Under the pieces are notes generated by a model. It saw nothing but the letters and a program-made list of their open reading frames with translations, was not told the origin of the DNA and did not search any database. Positions 9,722 through 19,133 of a stretch of DNA of 64,000 nt are shown in pieces. The position numbers and the translations under genes are program-made. Numbering within the stretch: the stretch's first letter is position 1; every line of letters begins with the position of its first letter. Source of the DNA: JBCBKU01 sp038521345 (GTDB taxonomy: Bacteria > Pseudomonadota > Alphaproteobacteria > Rhodobacterales > Rhodobacteraceae). The stretch is taken from contig JBCBKU010000001.1 in NCBI GenBank assembly GCA_038521345.1, forward strand, positions 62,001 to 126,000. The letters run 5' to 3'.

Positions 9722-9724
9722 CTT

Positions 9725-11614
9725 TCAGGATGCGTAGCCCAGGGTTCGAAGTGCTTCGGTGATCTCGTCGAGAATGGCAGGGTCATCGATAGTGGCCGGC
9801 ATCTTGTAATCCTGCCCGTCGGCGATCTTGACCATGGTCGCCCTAAGGATCTTACCTGAGCGTGTCTTTGGTAACCGATCCACCACCAAAGCCAGTTTGA
9901 ATGCAGCCACGGGCCCGATCTCTTGCCGAACAAGGGAAACGGCTTCTTTCGTGATCTCTTCCGGAGGACGGTTTGTGCCGCTGTTCAGGCACAGGAACCC
10001 AAGAGGGAGTTGGCCCTTCAACTCGTCGGCAACCCCGATGACTGCGCATTCGGCAACATCCGGATGCCCGGCAAGAACTTCCTCCATGGCGCCGGTGGAC
10101 AAGCGATGGCCGGCAACGTTGATGACGTCGTCAGTGCGCGCCATGATGTACAGATAACCGTCCTCGTCGATGTATCCGGCGTCTCCGGTCTCGTAGTATC
10201 CTGGAAAGGTGTTGAGGTAGCTTTTCCGGAATCGTTCCTCGGCATTCCAAAGCGTCGGAAGGGTACCCGGGGGCAGAGGCAACTTCACCGCTATCGCGCC
10301 AAGCGTTCCGGGCGACACAGGATGTCCCCCGTCGTCAAGGATCTGCACGTCATATCCAGGCATGGCTACAGCGGGCGACCCGATCTTAACTTCCAGTTTT
10401 TCGATTCCGAGGGGGTTCGATGCAATGGCAAAGCCGGTCTCGGTTTGCCACCAGTGATCGATCACCGGAACACCAAGCTTGTCCTCGGCCCAACGGATCG
10501 TGTCCGGATCGGCCCGTTCACCTGCAAGGAACAACGTCTGAAGGCTTGATGTATCATAGTTTCCAATTTGCTCGCCCTTGGGATCTTCACGTTTGATGGC
10601 ACGAAACGCGGTCGGCGCGGTGAATAGGACTTTGACCCCGTACTCTCCAATCACGCGCCAAAACGTGCCCGCATCGGGCGTGCCGACCGGCTTGCCTTCA
10701 AAAACGATGGTCGTGCAACCGTGGATTAGTGGCGCATAGCAAATGTAGGAATGACCAACCACCCAGCCAACGTCGGAGGCAGCCCAATACACGTCCCCCG
10801 GCTGAACATCGTAGATGTTCGGCATAGTCCATGCGAGGGCAACGAGATGCCCCGCTGTTGGGCGCACAACACCCTTGGGCTGTCCGGTCGTTCCGGACGT
10901 GTAAAGGATGTATGCTGGATCCGATCCGGCTACAGGTACGCAATCCGCAGGCTCGACGCCGTATTGGAAGGCGTGCCAGTCAAAATCCCGACCTTCCTCG
11001 AGCCCTGCGACCTCTTGTTCCCGCTGAAAGATGACGCAGAACTCGGGCGTGTGTTCGGCCTGCTCAAGTGCGCCGTCCAGCAACGGTTTGTAGTGCACAA
11101 TGCGGCCGGGTTCGATCCCGCATGATGCGGCGATGATCGCCTTGGGTTTCGCGTCGTCGATGCGGACGGCCAATTCGTTGGCCGCAAACCCGCCAAAGAC
11201 GACGGAGTGGATGGCGCCCAGACGGGCGCAGGCCAGCATAGCTTCGACAGCCTCTGGGACCATTGGCATATATATGATGACCCGGTCGCCCTTCTCGATG
11301 CCTTTCGCACGCAGGGCGCCGGCCAGCGACGCCACGCGATCCCGTAGCTCGGTATAGCTGATACGGTGCTTTGTTTCGGTGACGGGACTGTCGTAAATGA
11401 TCGCGGTCCGATCACCGTGGCCCGCCGCAACGTGCCGATCAACTGCGTTCCAGCACGTGTTCACCTCGGCATCGCGGTACCACTCATACAGCGGTGCGTT
11501 GTCGTCAAAGAGCGCCTTGGAGGGACGTTTGATCCAGTCAATCGCGTCCGCCGCCTGCATCCAGAAGGCTTCCGGGTCCGCCTGCCATGCCTCGTAGACG
11601 TCCTTGTACCGCAT
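9725..11614 (-). CDS. prpE: Propionyl-CoA synthetase (propionate--CoA ligase)
   Basis: A 629-residue AMP-forming acyl-CoA synthetase. It has the P-loop-like YTSGTTGQPKGVV, the WWQTETG core, the GDAGYIDEDGY and RTDDVINVAGHRLS hinge region, and the acylation lysine in KTRSGKIL near the C-terminus. The ending TIDDPAILDEI and the RPTAGH segment after the P-loop favour PrpE over Acs; a bona fide Acs with a different pattern lies at 43.3 kb. ATG 11614 is preceded by AGGAGG. It feeds propionate into propionyl-CoA for the methylmalonyl-CoA route. It lies 72 bp downstream of maeB on the same strand, so they may be co-transcribed. Confidence 0.9.
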   Translation of the reverse strand: MRYKDVYEAWQADPEAFWMQAADAIDWIKRPSKALFDDNAPLYEWYRDAEVNTCWNAVDRHVAAGHGDRTAIIYDSPVTETKHRISYTELRDRVASLAGALRAKGIEKGDRVIIYMPMVPEAVEAMLACARLGAIHSVVFGGFAANELAVRIDDAKPKAIIAASCGIEPGRIVHYKPLLDGALEQAEHTPEFCVIFQREQEVAGLEEGRDFDWHAFQYGVEPADCVPVAGSDPAYILYTSGTTGQPKGVVRPTAGHLVALAWTMPNIYDVQPGDVYWAASDVGWVVGHSYICYAPLIHGCTTIVFEGKPVGTPDAGTFWRVIGEYGVKVLFTAPTAFRAIKREDPKGEQIGNYDTSSLQTLFLAGERADPDTIRWAEDKLGVPVIDHWWQTETGFAIASNPLGIEKLEVKIGSPAVAMPGYDVQILDDGGHPVSPGTLGAIAVKLPLPPGTLPTLWNAEERFRKSYLNTFPGYYETGDAGYIDEDGYLYIMARTDDVINVAGHRLSTGAMEEVLAGHPDVAECAVIGVADELKGQLPLGFLCLNSGTNRPPEEITKEAVSLVRQEIGPVAAFKLALVVDRLPKTRSGKILRATMVKIADGQDYKMPATIDDPAILDEITEALRTLGYAS

Positions 11615-11686
11615 TGCATGCTCCTCCTCTATCCCGCCTCTGTGTTACGGGAGGCGAGGCCAGGCGCGCAAGGCGTCGCGAACCCG

Positions 11687-13966
11687 CTATCCGTAATGAG
11701 CCACGGGTGTGCCAGCCAATGCCGAGATATTCAGAAGACCGCGAGACGTTACGCCGGGAGTTACGATGTGCGCACGGTTGCCCATTCCCATCAGGATCGG
11801 TCCGACTTCGAGCCCAACCGCTTTCATCTTTAGAATGTTGCGAACGCCCGAAGCGGCATCGGAATTGGCGAAGATCAGTGTGTTGGCTGGCTCAGGAAAG
11901 CGAGCACCGGGCAAAACCCGGGCACGAAGCTCGACGTCGATTGCGGTGTCCACATTCATTTCACCTTCGTAGTCGAAGTCCCTTGGAGCGGCATCGAGGA
12001 TTGCCATTGCGTCCCGCATGCGTCGGCCGGTCTCACAATCCAGGTTTCCGAACTGGGAATGACTGCAAAGCGCAATCTTTGGCGCGATTCCGAAGCGGCG
12101 GACGTGTCGGGCGCATGCCACGACAGTCTCGGCGATCTGATCCGGAGTGGGTTCGGCATGCACCTGAGTGTCGGCCACGAAAATCGGTCCGCCCTCAAGG
12201 ATGATCAGGGAAAGCGCACCGACAGGGTGCAGACCGCCAGTCCCAAGCACCTGTGTGATATAGTTCAGATGCCAAAGATACTGCCCGAATGTTCCGCAGA
12301 TCAAGCTGTCGGCTTCGGAGCGGTGCACCATAACCGCTGCGATTGCCGTGGTATTTGTGCGCATGATTGCTTTGGCAAGGTCCGGTGTGACGCCCCGTCG
12401 AGCCATCAGATCGTGATATGTGCCCCAGTAATCGCGGTAGCGAGGGTCGTTCTCAGGGTTCACAAGCTCAAAGTCGCGGCCGGCCTTGAACGGAAGTCCG
12501 ATCCGTTCGGCCCGGGTATCGATCACCTCCGGTCGTCCGATAAGGATTGGCACATCCGTTGTTTCCTCGATCATTGCGTGTGCGGCCCGCAGCACTCTCT
12601 CATCTTCGCCCTCAGCAAAAACGATGCGCCGTTTGGCCGTCGACGCGGCCTCGAAGACAGGCCGCATTATCAGGGCCGAGCGAAAGACCGAACCATCGAG
12701 TTTTTCGCGGTAGGCGTCCATATCCGCGAGCGGTCGTGTGGCGACCCCCGTTGTCATAGCCGCTTCGGCCACGGCCGCGGCGACGACCCCGATCAGACGA
12801 GGATCGAACGGTTTCGGTATAAGATATTCCGGCCCGAAGGTCAGCGCTTCTCCCTTGTAGGCGGCGGCGGCTTCGGCCGAGGTCGTGGCCCGGGCGAGCG
12901 CCGCGATGCCGTCGATGCAAGCCAATTCCATAGCGTCGTTGATTTCAGTGGCGCCGACGTCCAAGGCGCCCCGGAAGATGAAGGGGAAGCAGAGTACATT
13001 GTTGACCTGATTGGGAAAATCCGACCGGCCTGTGGCCACGATGGCGTCCGGCGCGACCGAACGGACGTCAGACGGCAGGATTTCCGGCGTCGGGTTGGCA
13101 AGGGCAAAGACGATCGGCGGTCCGGCCATCCGGGACACCATGTCTGTGGTCAGTACACCCGGTCCGGACAGTCCCAGGAATAGGTCGGCGCCGTCAATCA
13201 CATCTGATAGGCTGCGGGGGCCGCCCGGCTGAGCATACTGGGCTTTCTGCGGTGTCATATCCTGCTCGCGGCCTTCGTGAACCAACCCGGCAAGGTCGCA
13301 CAGAAACACGTTCTCGCGGCGAACGCCCAGTTTCAGAAGCATGTTTAGGCATGCGATGCCTGCCGCCCCTCCGCCGGTAGAGACCACCTTAATGTCTTCG
13401 AAACGCTTGCCGGCGAGGTGAAGGGCGTTGGTGGCCGCCGCCCCGACGACGATGGCAGTGCCATGCTGATCGTCATGAAACACGGGTATCCCCATACGGG
13501 CCCGGCACAGATCCTCGACAATAAAGCAGTCGGGCGCTTTGATATCTTCGAGGTTGATGGCGCCGAATGTCGGTTCAAGTGCACAGATTATGTCTGCCAG
13601 CCGCTCGGGATCCTGCTCGTCCACCTCTATGTCGAAGCTGTCAATATTTGCGAACTTCTTAAACAGAACCGCTTTACCTTCCATCACGGGTTTGGCGGCC
13701 AACGCACCGATATTGCCAAGTCCCAGCACGGCTGAACCATTGGATACAACGGCGACCAGGTTTCCGCGTGCGGTGTAGCGCTGGGCATTCGCGGGATCGG
13801 CCTTGATTTCGAGCGACGCTTCGGCAACGCCGGGAGAATAGGCCCGTGCCAGATCGCGCCCGTTGGCGAGGGGCTTTGTGGCCCGGATCTCAAGTTTGCC
13901 GGGCTTGTCCGCCGCGTGATAGTCCAGCGCAGCCTGACGCAGCGCCATGTTACGTTCGTCCGTCAC
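11687..13966 (-). CDS. maeB: NADP-dependent malic enzyme with C-terminal phosphotransacetylase-like domain
   Basis: A 759-residue MaeB-type protein that oxidatively decarboxylates malate to pyruvate. The N-terminal ~430 residues form the malic enzyme (AYSPGVAE; GLGNIGALAAKPVMEGK; DDQHGTAIV; the dinucleotide-binding STGGGAAGIA). The C-terminal ~320 residues resemble phosphate acetyltransferase (VFAEGEDERVLRAA), which in the MaeB family is thought to be regulatory (acetyl-CoA sensing) rather than catalytic. The start is GTG 13966, 8 bases after GGGAGG; ATG 13948 is the alternative. A perfect 9-bp inverted repeat lies 19-40 bp upstream, in the region shared with the divergent cupin gene. Confidence 0.95.
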   Translation of the reverse strand: MTDERNMALRQAALDYHAADKPGKLEIRATKPLANGRDLARAYSPGVAEASLEIKADPANAQRYTARGNLVAVVSNGSAVLGLGNIGALAAKPVMEGKAVLFKKFANIDSFDIEVDEQDPERLADIICALEPTFGAINLEDIKAPDCFIVEDLCRARMGIPVFHDDQHGTAIVVGAAATNALHLAGKRFEDIKVVSTGGGAAGIACLNMLLKLGVRRENVFLCDLAGLVHEGREQDMTPQKAQYAQPGGPRSLSDVIDGADLFLGLSGPGVLTTDMVSRMAGPPIVFALANPTPEILPSDVRSVAPDAIVATGRSDFPNQVNNVLCFPFIFRGALDVGATEINDAMELACIDGIAALARATTSAEAAAAYKGEALTFGPEYLIPKPFDPRLIGVVAAAVAEAAMTTGVATRPLADMDAYREKLDGSVFRSALIMRPVFEAASTAKRRIVFAEGEDERVLRAAHAMIEETTDVPILIGRPEVIDTRAERIGLPFKAGRDFELVNPENDPRYRDYWGTYHDLMARRGVTPDLAKAIMRTNTTAIAAVMVHRSEADSLICGTFGQYLWHLNYITQVLGTGGLHPVGALSLIILEGGPIFVADTQVHAEPTPDQIAETVVACARHVRRFGIAPKIALCSHSQFGNLDCETGRRMRDAMAILDAAPRDFDYEGEMNVDTAIDVELRARVLPGARFPEPANTLIFANSDAASGVRNILKMKAVGLEVGPILMGMGNRAHIVTPGVTSRGLLNISALAGTPVAHYG

Positions 13967-13984
13967 CCGCGGATCCTCCCACCG

Positions 13985-14006
13985 GATAGTTTAGCGTTAA
14001 ACTATC
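13985..14006. promoter_or_regulatory. Perfect 9-bp inverted repeat, candidate repressor operator
   Basis: GATAGTTTA (13985-13993) and its exact complement TAAACTATC (13998-14006) are separated by GCGT. The element is AT-rich in a GC-rich genome and lies between the divergent maeB and cupin starts, just upstream of the maeB ribosome site. The geometry is that of a dimeric winged-helix (for example MarR-type) operator; the regulator is unknown. Confidence 0.5.
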
Positions 14007-14095
14007 TTTGTTTTTGTTTCCCGTCCTGGAAACCATAGCGACCCTTGCAATCCTTCCCAAGGGCGAAGACGCTCTTACCGCGAAAGGGGTGGACC

Positions 14096-15181
14096 ATGCA
14101 GAACATCCGCGCCGAAGTTCGGTTGCCGACAGACGAAGTGCGGGATGACATCCCGTTCTTCACCAAGACCCTTGGCATGCGTTTAGATGCGATCTTTCCG
14201 GCGGATGACCCGCGCGTTGCCGTTTTTTCGGGTCATGGATTGCGTATACGGCTTGAGAAGGGGGCAGCGGAACCTCCTGGCACATTGCGCATTCTTGCGG
14301 ACGATCCTGTTCTGATTGCCGGGGGTGCTCGTGAATTGACCGCGCCTAACGGCACGCGGATCGAGATTGCCGAGCTTGAGCCACCGATTATAATGCCTCC
14401 GACCGATCACGCATTTGTCGTGCGGCGCCTTGCGGATCACGCGCCGTGGATCGTTGGGCGAGCCGGCATGCACTACCGGGATCTTATTCCCTCGCGCCTT
14501 GGTGGTTCGATCATCGCAAGCCACATTCGCATTCCAGATGGCGGCCCGGTTCCCGACATGGTTCACTTCCATTCGGTGGGATTTCAGTTGATCTTTTGCT
14601 ATCGGGGATGGGTGGACCTCGTTTACGAAGATCAGGGCCCGCCGTTTCGGCTTCATGCCGGGAACTGCGTCATTCAACCGCCGGAAATTCGGCACCGGGT
14701 CCTTTTTGCGTCCGACAATATCGAGGTCATCGAAATCGGAGTGCCGGCGGAGCATCTGACCACGATCGATCACGAGATGGATCTTCCAAACGAGACATTG
14801 GATCCAGACCGTGAATTCGATGGTCAGCGTTTTGTACACCACCGGGCCGACGAAGCCGATTGGCGAGCGGACGATGTTTCGGGTTTTTGCGCGCGCGACA
14901 CGACCATTCGTGCCCACACAAACGGTGTGGCCGATGTTCGAGTACTTCGCCCCGAAGGCGCGGCGGGTACCTGGACGCGGCACGATGCCGACATTCATTT
15001 CAGTTTCGTGATGGCGGGCTCGTTCACCCTTGAAGGCGGCGAGCAGGACCCGGTGCATCTCGGACCTGGGGATGCATTTGTCATCCCACCGGATATGTCG
15101 ACCCGCTACCGGGACCCCAGCTCGGACTTGGAAATCTTGCAGGTCGCGCTGCCGGGCAGCTTTAAGGTGCGGTCTGCCTGA
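14096..15181 (+). CDS. VOC-like/cupin fusion protein
   Basis: A 361-residue protein of unknown function. Residues 1-55 resemble one half of a glyoxalase/VOC fold (LPTDEVRDDIPFFTKTLGMRLDAIFPADDPRVAV). The rest looks like two cupin barrels: the first has HFHSVGFQLIFCYRGWVDLVYEDQGP and GNCVIQPPEIRH, the second HDADIHFSFVMAGSFTLEGG and LGPGDAFVIPPDMS. Histidines typical of a metal site are present in both. The start is ATG 14096 after AAAGGGGTGG. It is 71 bp upstream of cdd on the same strand and may head the nucleoside salvage operon. Dioxygenase, isomerase and sensor roles are all possible. Confidence 0.65.
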   Translation: MQNIRAEVRLPTDEVRDDIPFFTKTLGMRLDAIFPADDPRVAVFSGHGLRIRLEKGAAEPPGTLRILADDPVLIAGGARELTAPNGTRIEIAELEPPIIMPPTDHAFVVRRLADHAPWIVGRAGMHYRDLIPSRLGGSIIASHIRIPDGGPVPDMVHFHSVGFQLIFCYRGWVDLVYEDQGPPFRLHAGNCVIQPPEIRHRVLFASDNIEVIEIGVPAEHLTTIDHEMDLPNETLDPDREFDGQRFVHHRADEADWRADDVSGFCARDTTIRAHTNGVADVRVLRPEGAAGTWTRHDADIHFSFVMAGSFTLEGGEQDPVHLGPGDAFVIPPDMSTRYRDPSSDLEILQVALPGSFKVRSA

Positions 15182-15252
15182 GCGCATCCGATGCAGCACT
15201 TGCACTCGTTCTTTTGGACGCTCACGATGCGCGGGCAAGCGGAGGTATTTCG

Positions 15253-15642
15253 ATGGATCTGATCGACGCAGCGCGACGCGTCCGCGAAAACGCGCATGCT
15301 CCATACTCGAATTTCAAGGTGGGGGCAGCCGTGAGAACTGCGGCCGGCACCGTACATTCAGGCTGCAACGTCGAGAATGTGGCTTTTCCAGAAGGCACTT
15401 GCGCCGAGGCCGGTGCAATCGCTGCGATGGTCGCGGCCGGCCAGACGCAGATAACCGAAGTCGCCGTGATCGCCGACAGTCCCGAACCCGTTCCGCCCTG
15501 CGGGGGTTGCCGGCAGAAACTCGCAGAATTCGCCGCGCATGATGTCGTGGTCACCCTGGCGACGACGCGCGGCATGGTTCTGACGACCACCGTCGGAGAT
15601 TTGCTACCCGGCGCTTTCGGCACTGAGCACATGGCCGATTGA
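15253..15642 (+). CDS. cdd: Cytidine deaminase
   Basis: A 129-residue tetrameric-type cytidine deaminase converting cytidine and deoxycytidine to uridine and deoxyuridine. The substrate motif is HAPYSNFKVGAAV; Zn and catalysis come from the CAEAGAI segment (Cys and Glu) and PCGGCRQ (two Cys). ATG 15253 follows GGAGG at 15241. The stop is separated by a single base from the deoA start, so it is the first gene of a tightly packed salvage operon unless the cupin gene precedes it. Confidence 0.95.
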   Translation: MDLIDAARRVRENAHAPYSNFKVGAAVRTAAGTVHSGCNVENVAFPEGTCAEAGAIAAMVAAGQTQITEVAVIADSPEPVPPCGGCRQKLAEFAAHDVVVTLATTRGMVLTTTVGDLLPGAFGTEHMAD

Positions 15643-15643
15643 G

Positions 15644-16954
15644 ATGGACGTTCGTGATCTCATCATCGCGATCCGCGACGGCCGCACGGTTCCAGCCGAC
15701 GCGATGCGGGACGTCGCGGGCGGTATTGCTGACGGGCGCGTCACCGATGCGCAGGCCGGTGCTTTTGCCATGGCGACCCTCCTGAAGGGTCTGTCGACCG
15801 AGGCAAGGGTGGCCCTGACAGAGGGCATGCGTGACAGCGGCGATGTGATGCGCTGGGACCTGCCCGGTCCTGTGCTCGACAAGCATTCCACCGGTGGAAT
15901 CGGCGATTGCGTCTCGCTTCTGCTTGCCCCGATCCTTGCCGCTCTTGGTGTCTTCAATCCGATGATATCGGGCCGCGGCCTTGGTCATACGGGGGGAACG
16001 CTCGATAAGCTCGAGGCGATCCCCGGGTTGCGAACCGTTGTCGACGAGACGCGCCTTCACGAGATCGTTCGCCAGACCGGTTGTGCGATCGTTTCAGCCA
16101 CCGGCAATCTGGCGCCAGCGGACCGAAGGCTCTACGCGATCCGCGACGTGACTGGGACGGTTGAGAGTGTGGATTTGATCACCGCATCGATCCTGTCCAA
16201 GAAACTGGCCGCTGGTCTCGATGCACTGGTCCTTGACGTCAAGGTCGGAACCGGGGCGTTCATGGAGACACCTGAAGACGCGAGGGTCTTGGCACGGTCG
16301 TTGGTCTCAACAGCCAACGGAGCGGGATGTGCGACGTCCGCTCTGATAACGGATATGAACGAACCGTTGGCATCGGCTGCGGGAAACGCGGTGGAAGTCG
16401 CGGTTTGTATGGACGCTTTCGAGTCGCCGGACCCCGAATCTCGGTTGGTTTCTGTGACGCTTGATCTGATCGCTGATCTGTTGGTTCTTGCCGGTGTCTA
16501 TGAGCACGTCGACGTGGCCCGTGCCGCCGCCTTCCAGGTCCTGCAGGACGGCAGCGCCGCCGATCGGTTCGGTCGGATGGTATCGGATCTGGGCGGGCCA
16601 AGAGACTTTATGGAGTCTTGGCGTACACACTTGCCCCGGTCCCCTGTGCGCGTCGATGTACCGTCCGTCGCTGATGGCCGCGTCCAGTCCATCAATGGGC
16701 GGGCGATTGGGAACACCGTGGTGCGGCTGGGAGGTGGACGCCTACGCGACGGGGACCAGATCGACCCCGCGGTCGGGTTGACCGAGCTTGTACCGATCGG
16801 CGCGTCCGTCTCAGCCGGCGATCCTGTTGCAGTTGTCCACGCTGCCAACTATGACGCCGCCCATCTCGCCGTCGATGCGGTTCAAGCGGCCTATAGGGTC
16901 GGGTCCGAACCTGTCGAACAGGGGGCGCTCGTTCTGGATCGGCTCCGCCCATGA
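15644..16954 (+). CDS. deoA: Thymidine phosphorylase
   Basis: A 436-residue pyrimidine nucleoside phosphorylase that splits thymidine or deoxyuridine with phosphate to the base and deoxyribose-1-phosphate. The phosphate-binding KHSTGGIGDCVSLLLAP and the glycine-rich GRGLGHTGGTLDKLEAIPG are intact, as is the KKLAAGLDALVLDVKVGTGAFM segment. Length matches the family. The ATG comes one base after the cdd stop and the gene overlaps deoB by 4 bases (ATGA). Its product deoxyribose-1-phosphate is the substrate of the following DeoB. Confidence 0.96.
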   Translation: MDVRDLIIAIRDGRTVPADAMRDVAGGIADGRVTDAQAGAFAMATLLKGLSTEARVALTEGMRDSGDVMRWDLPGPVLDKHSTGGIGDCVSLLLAPILAALGVFNPMISGRGLGHTGGTLDKLEAIPGLRTVVDETRLHEIVRQTGCAIVSATGNLAPADRRLYAIRDVTGTVESVDLITASILSKKLAAGLDALVLDVKVGTGAFMETPEDARVLARSLVSTANGAGCATSALITDMNEPLASAAGNAVEVAVCMDAFESPDPESRLVSVTLDLIADLLVLAGVYEHVDVARAAAFQVLQDGSAADRFGRMVSDLGGPRDFMESWRTHLPRSPVRVDVPSVADGRVQSINGRAIGNTVVRLGGGRLRDGDQIDPAVGLTELVPIGASVSAGDPVAVVHAANYDAAHLAVDAVQAAYRVGSEPVEQGALVLDRLRP

Positions 16955-18159
16955 CCCGCGCGTTTCTAGTCGTTCTGGACAGTGTTGGTGTGGGCGGTGC
17001 GCCGGACGCCGCAGAATTCTTCAACGGGGCGGTTCCCGACACGGGCGCAAACACTCTAGCACACATCGCACAGGCCTGTGCGCGTGGCGACGCCGAGGAT
17101 GGTCGAAGCGGCCCCCTTTGCGTATCGAACCTCGACGCGCTCGGTCTCGGCTCTGCGGTGCGTCTTGCATCCGGCGCAGAAACCCCCGGGCTTACTGCGG
17201 ATGCGGTCGGGCTTTGGGGTGCGGCAACCGAGCAATCCCCCGGTAAGGATACCCCGTCAGGTCACTGGGAGTTGGCAGGAGTGCCGGTGCCGTGGCACTG
17301 GCATGCCTTTCCCGACGAAACCCCGGCTTTTCCCGCCGATCTGGTTTCAGAGGTTTGCACGCGTGCAGGAACAGACGGAATCCTCGGCAATCGCCATGCC
17401 TCGGGCACCGTCGTGATCGAGGAAGAGGGCCGACGCCACATCGAGACCGGGTGGCCGATCTGCTATACATCTGCTGACAGTGTGTTCCAGATCGCGGCCC
17501 ACGAACAGGCCTTCGGTCTTGATCGCCTGATGCGCCTCTGCGAGGATCTTTCGCCCACTCTTCACGCCATGAAGGTCGGCCGTGTCATCGCCAGACCATT
17601 TGTCGGAAAACCGGGCCATTTCGAGCGCACGGGTAACCGTAGAGACTTTGCGATCTCGCCGCCTGCCGCGACGCTCTGCGACAAGGTGCAGGAGGCAGGC
17701 CGCACGGTTCACGCGATCGGCAAGATTGGGGACATCTTCTCGATGCGGGGCATTGACGCCGTGGTGAAGGGGCCCGATCGTGATTTGATGCTGCACCTGA
17801 AGTCTGCTGCGCAGACCGCACCGGCGGGCAGTCTGATCTTCGCGAACTTTGTCGAGTTCGACAGCATCTATGGCCACCGACGCGATGTTTCGGGATACGC
17901 GCGCGCCTTAGAGTGGTTCGATGCAGAAATCCCAGCCTTTCATGCCGCGCTTGGTCCGGGCGATCTCGTGATCTATACGGCCGATCACGGTAATGACCCT
18001 ACATGGGTCGGGACCGACCACACCCGTGAGCGGGTGCCGGTACTGGGATACGGCGCAGGACCGAAATCCGTCGGTCACGTGTCGTTCGTTGATGTGGCGG
18101 CAAGTCTTGCTGCCCACCTTGGGGTGCCGAACCCTGGACAAGGACAAAGCTTCATATGA
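16951..18159 (+). CDS. deoB: Phosphopentomutase
   Basis: A 402-residue alkaline-phosphatase-superfamily mutase that turns (deoxy)ribose-1-phosphate into the 5-phosphate. Metal-binding and active-site motifs are visible: VLDSVGVGGAPDA at the N-terminus, GKDTPSGHWE (the Thr accepts phosphate in the family), and YTADHGNDPTWVGTDHTRE near the C-terminus. It starts within the deoA stop (4-base overlap) and its own stop overlaps add by 4 bases. No deoC aldolase gene is in this window, so further breakdown of deoxyribose-5-phosphate is encoded elsewhere. Confidence 0.96.
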   Translation: MTRAFLVVLDSVGVGGAPDAAEFFNGAVPDTGANTLAHIAQACARGDAEDGRSGPLCVSNLDALGLGSAVRLASGAETPGLTADAVGLWGAATEQSPGKDTPSGHWELAGVPVPWHWHAFPDETPAFPADLVSEVCTRAGTDGILGNRHASGTVVIEEEGRRHIETGWPICYTSADSVFQIAAHEQAFGLDRLMRLCEDLSPTLHAMKVGRVIARPFVGKPGHFERTGNRRDFAISPPAATLCDKVQEAGRTVHAIGKIGDIFSMRGIDAVVKGPDRDLMLHLKSAAQTAPAGSLIFANFVEFDSIYGHRRDVSGYARALEWFDAEIPAFHAALGPGDLVIYTADHGNDPTWVGTDHTRERVPVLGYGAGPKSVGHVSFVDVAASLAAHLGVPNPGQGQSFI

Positions 18160-19133
18160 CCATCCCCAAGGTCGAGCTTCACCTGCACCTCGAAGGGGCC
18201 GCACCTCCGGACTTTGTCCGCGGACTTGCGGCAGAAAAAAACGTGGACCTTTCACGGATCTTCGATGATCGCGGGCACTACCAGTTTGCCGATTTCTGGG
18301 AGTTTCTTCGGGTTTATGAAGCCGCCACCGCCGTCTTGCAAAGCCCGGACGACTTCTATCGATTGACGCGCGCAGTTCTTGCCGAAAGCGCTGCGGCCGG
18401 CGTCGTGTACACAGAAGCTTTTTTAAGCCCGGATTTCTGTGGCGACCGCGACCTTGTCGCATGGAAAGACTACCTTGCCGCGATTGAAACCGCCGCGGCA
18501 GAGGCCGAACGGACCGATGGGGTCACACTTTGCGGAGTGGTGACTTGCATTCGGCATCTCGGGCCGGACAAGGCGAAGGAGACCGCCCTTTGTGCCGCCG
18601 AAACTGCGGGCGCTTTCGTTCGTGGTTTCGGCATTGCGGGCGACGAGACGGCTGGCAATCCGGCGGACTTCGGCTGGTCCTTTGACATGGCCCGCGAGGC
18701 CGGGCTGCGCCTGACCGCCCATGCCGGCGAATGGGGTGGACCCGAGAGTGTACGGGACGCGTTGACCCATCTTCGGGTCGAGCGCATCGGCCATGGTGTG
18801 CGCGCAATCGAGGACCCCACGCTTGTTGAGGATCTGGTGGAACGCGGCACGGTTCTCGAGGTCTGTCCTGGGTCGAATATGGCGCTCGGCCTTTATCCCG
18901 ACTGGTCGGCCCATCCGATTACACGCCTCCGCGACGCGGGCGTGAAGGTGACCGTGTCCACCGATGATCCCCCGTTCTTCCACACAACGATGACGCGAGA
19001 GTACGAAGAACTGTTGCGCATCGGATGGGATGAGGCGTCATTGGACGCGATCAATGAGGCCGCCCTCAACGCTGCGTTTTGCGATGGGGAAACACGGACC
19101 CGCATTGCAGGGAGATTGAAGAAGAATGGCTGA
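18156..19133 (+). CDS. add: Adenosine deaminase
   Basis: A 325-residue amidohydrolase-fold enzyme deaminating adenosine or deoxyadenosine to (deoxy)inosine. The metal-binding HLHLEGA lies at residue ~8, HAGEWGGPES provides the metal His and catalytic Glu, RIGHGVRA a further His, and STDDPPFF the metal Asp. Some proteins of this size act as adenine deaminases; the operon with nucleoside enzymes favours the nucleoside. It overlaps deoB by 4 bases and upp by 8 bases. Confidence 0.9.
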   Translation: MTIPKVELHLHLEGAAPPDFVRGLAAEKNVDLSRIFDDRGHYQFADFWEFLRVYEAATAVLQSPDDFYRLTRAVLAESAAAGVVYTEAFLSPDFCGDRDLVAWKDYLAAIETAAAEAERTDGVTLCGVVTCIRHLGPDKAKETALCAAETAGAFVRGFGIAGDETAGNPADFGWSFDMAREAGLRLTAHAGEWGGPESVRDALTHLRVERIGHGVRAIEDPTLVEDLVERGTVLEVCPGSNMALGLYPDWSAHPITRLRDAGVKVTVSTDDPPFFHTTMTREYEELLRIGWDEASLDAINEAALNAAFCDGETRTRIAGRLKKNG

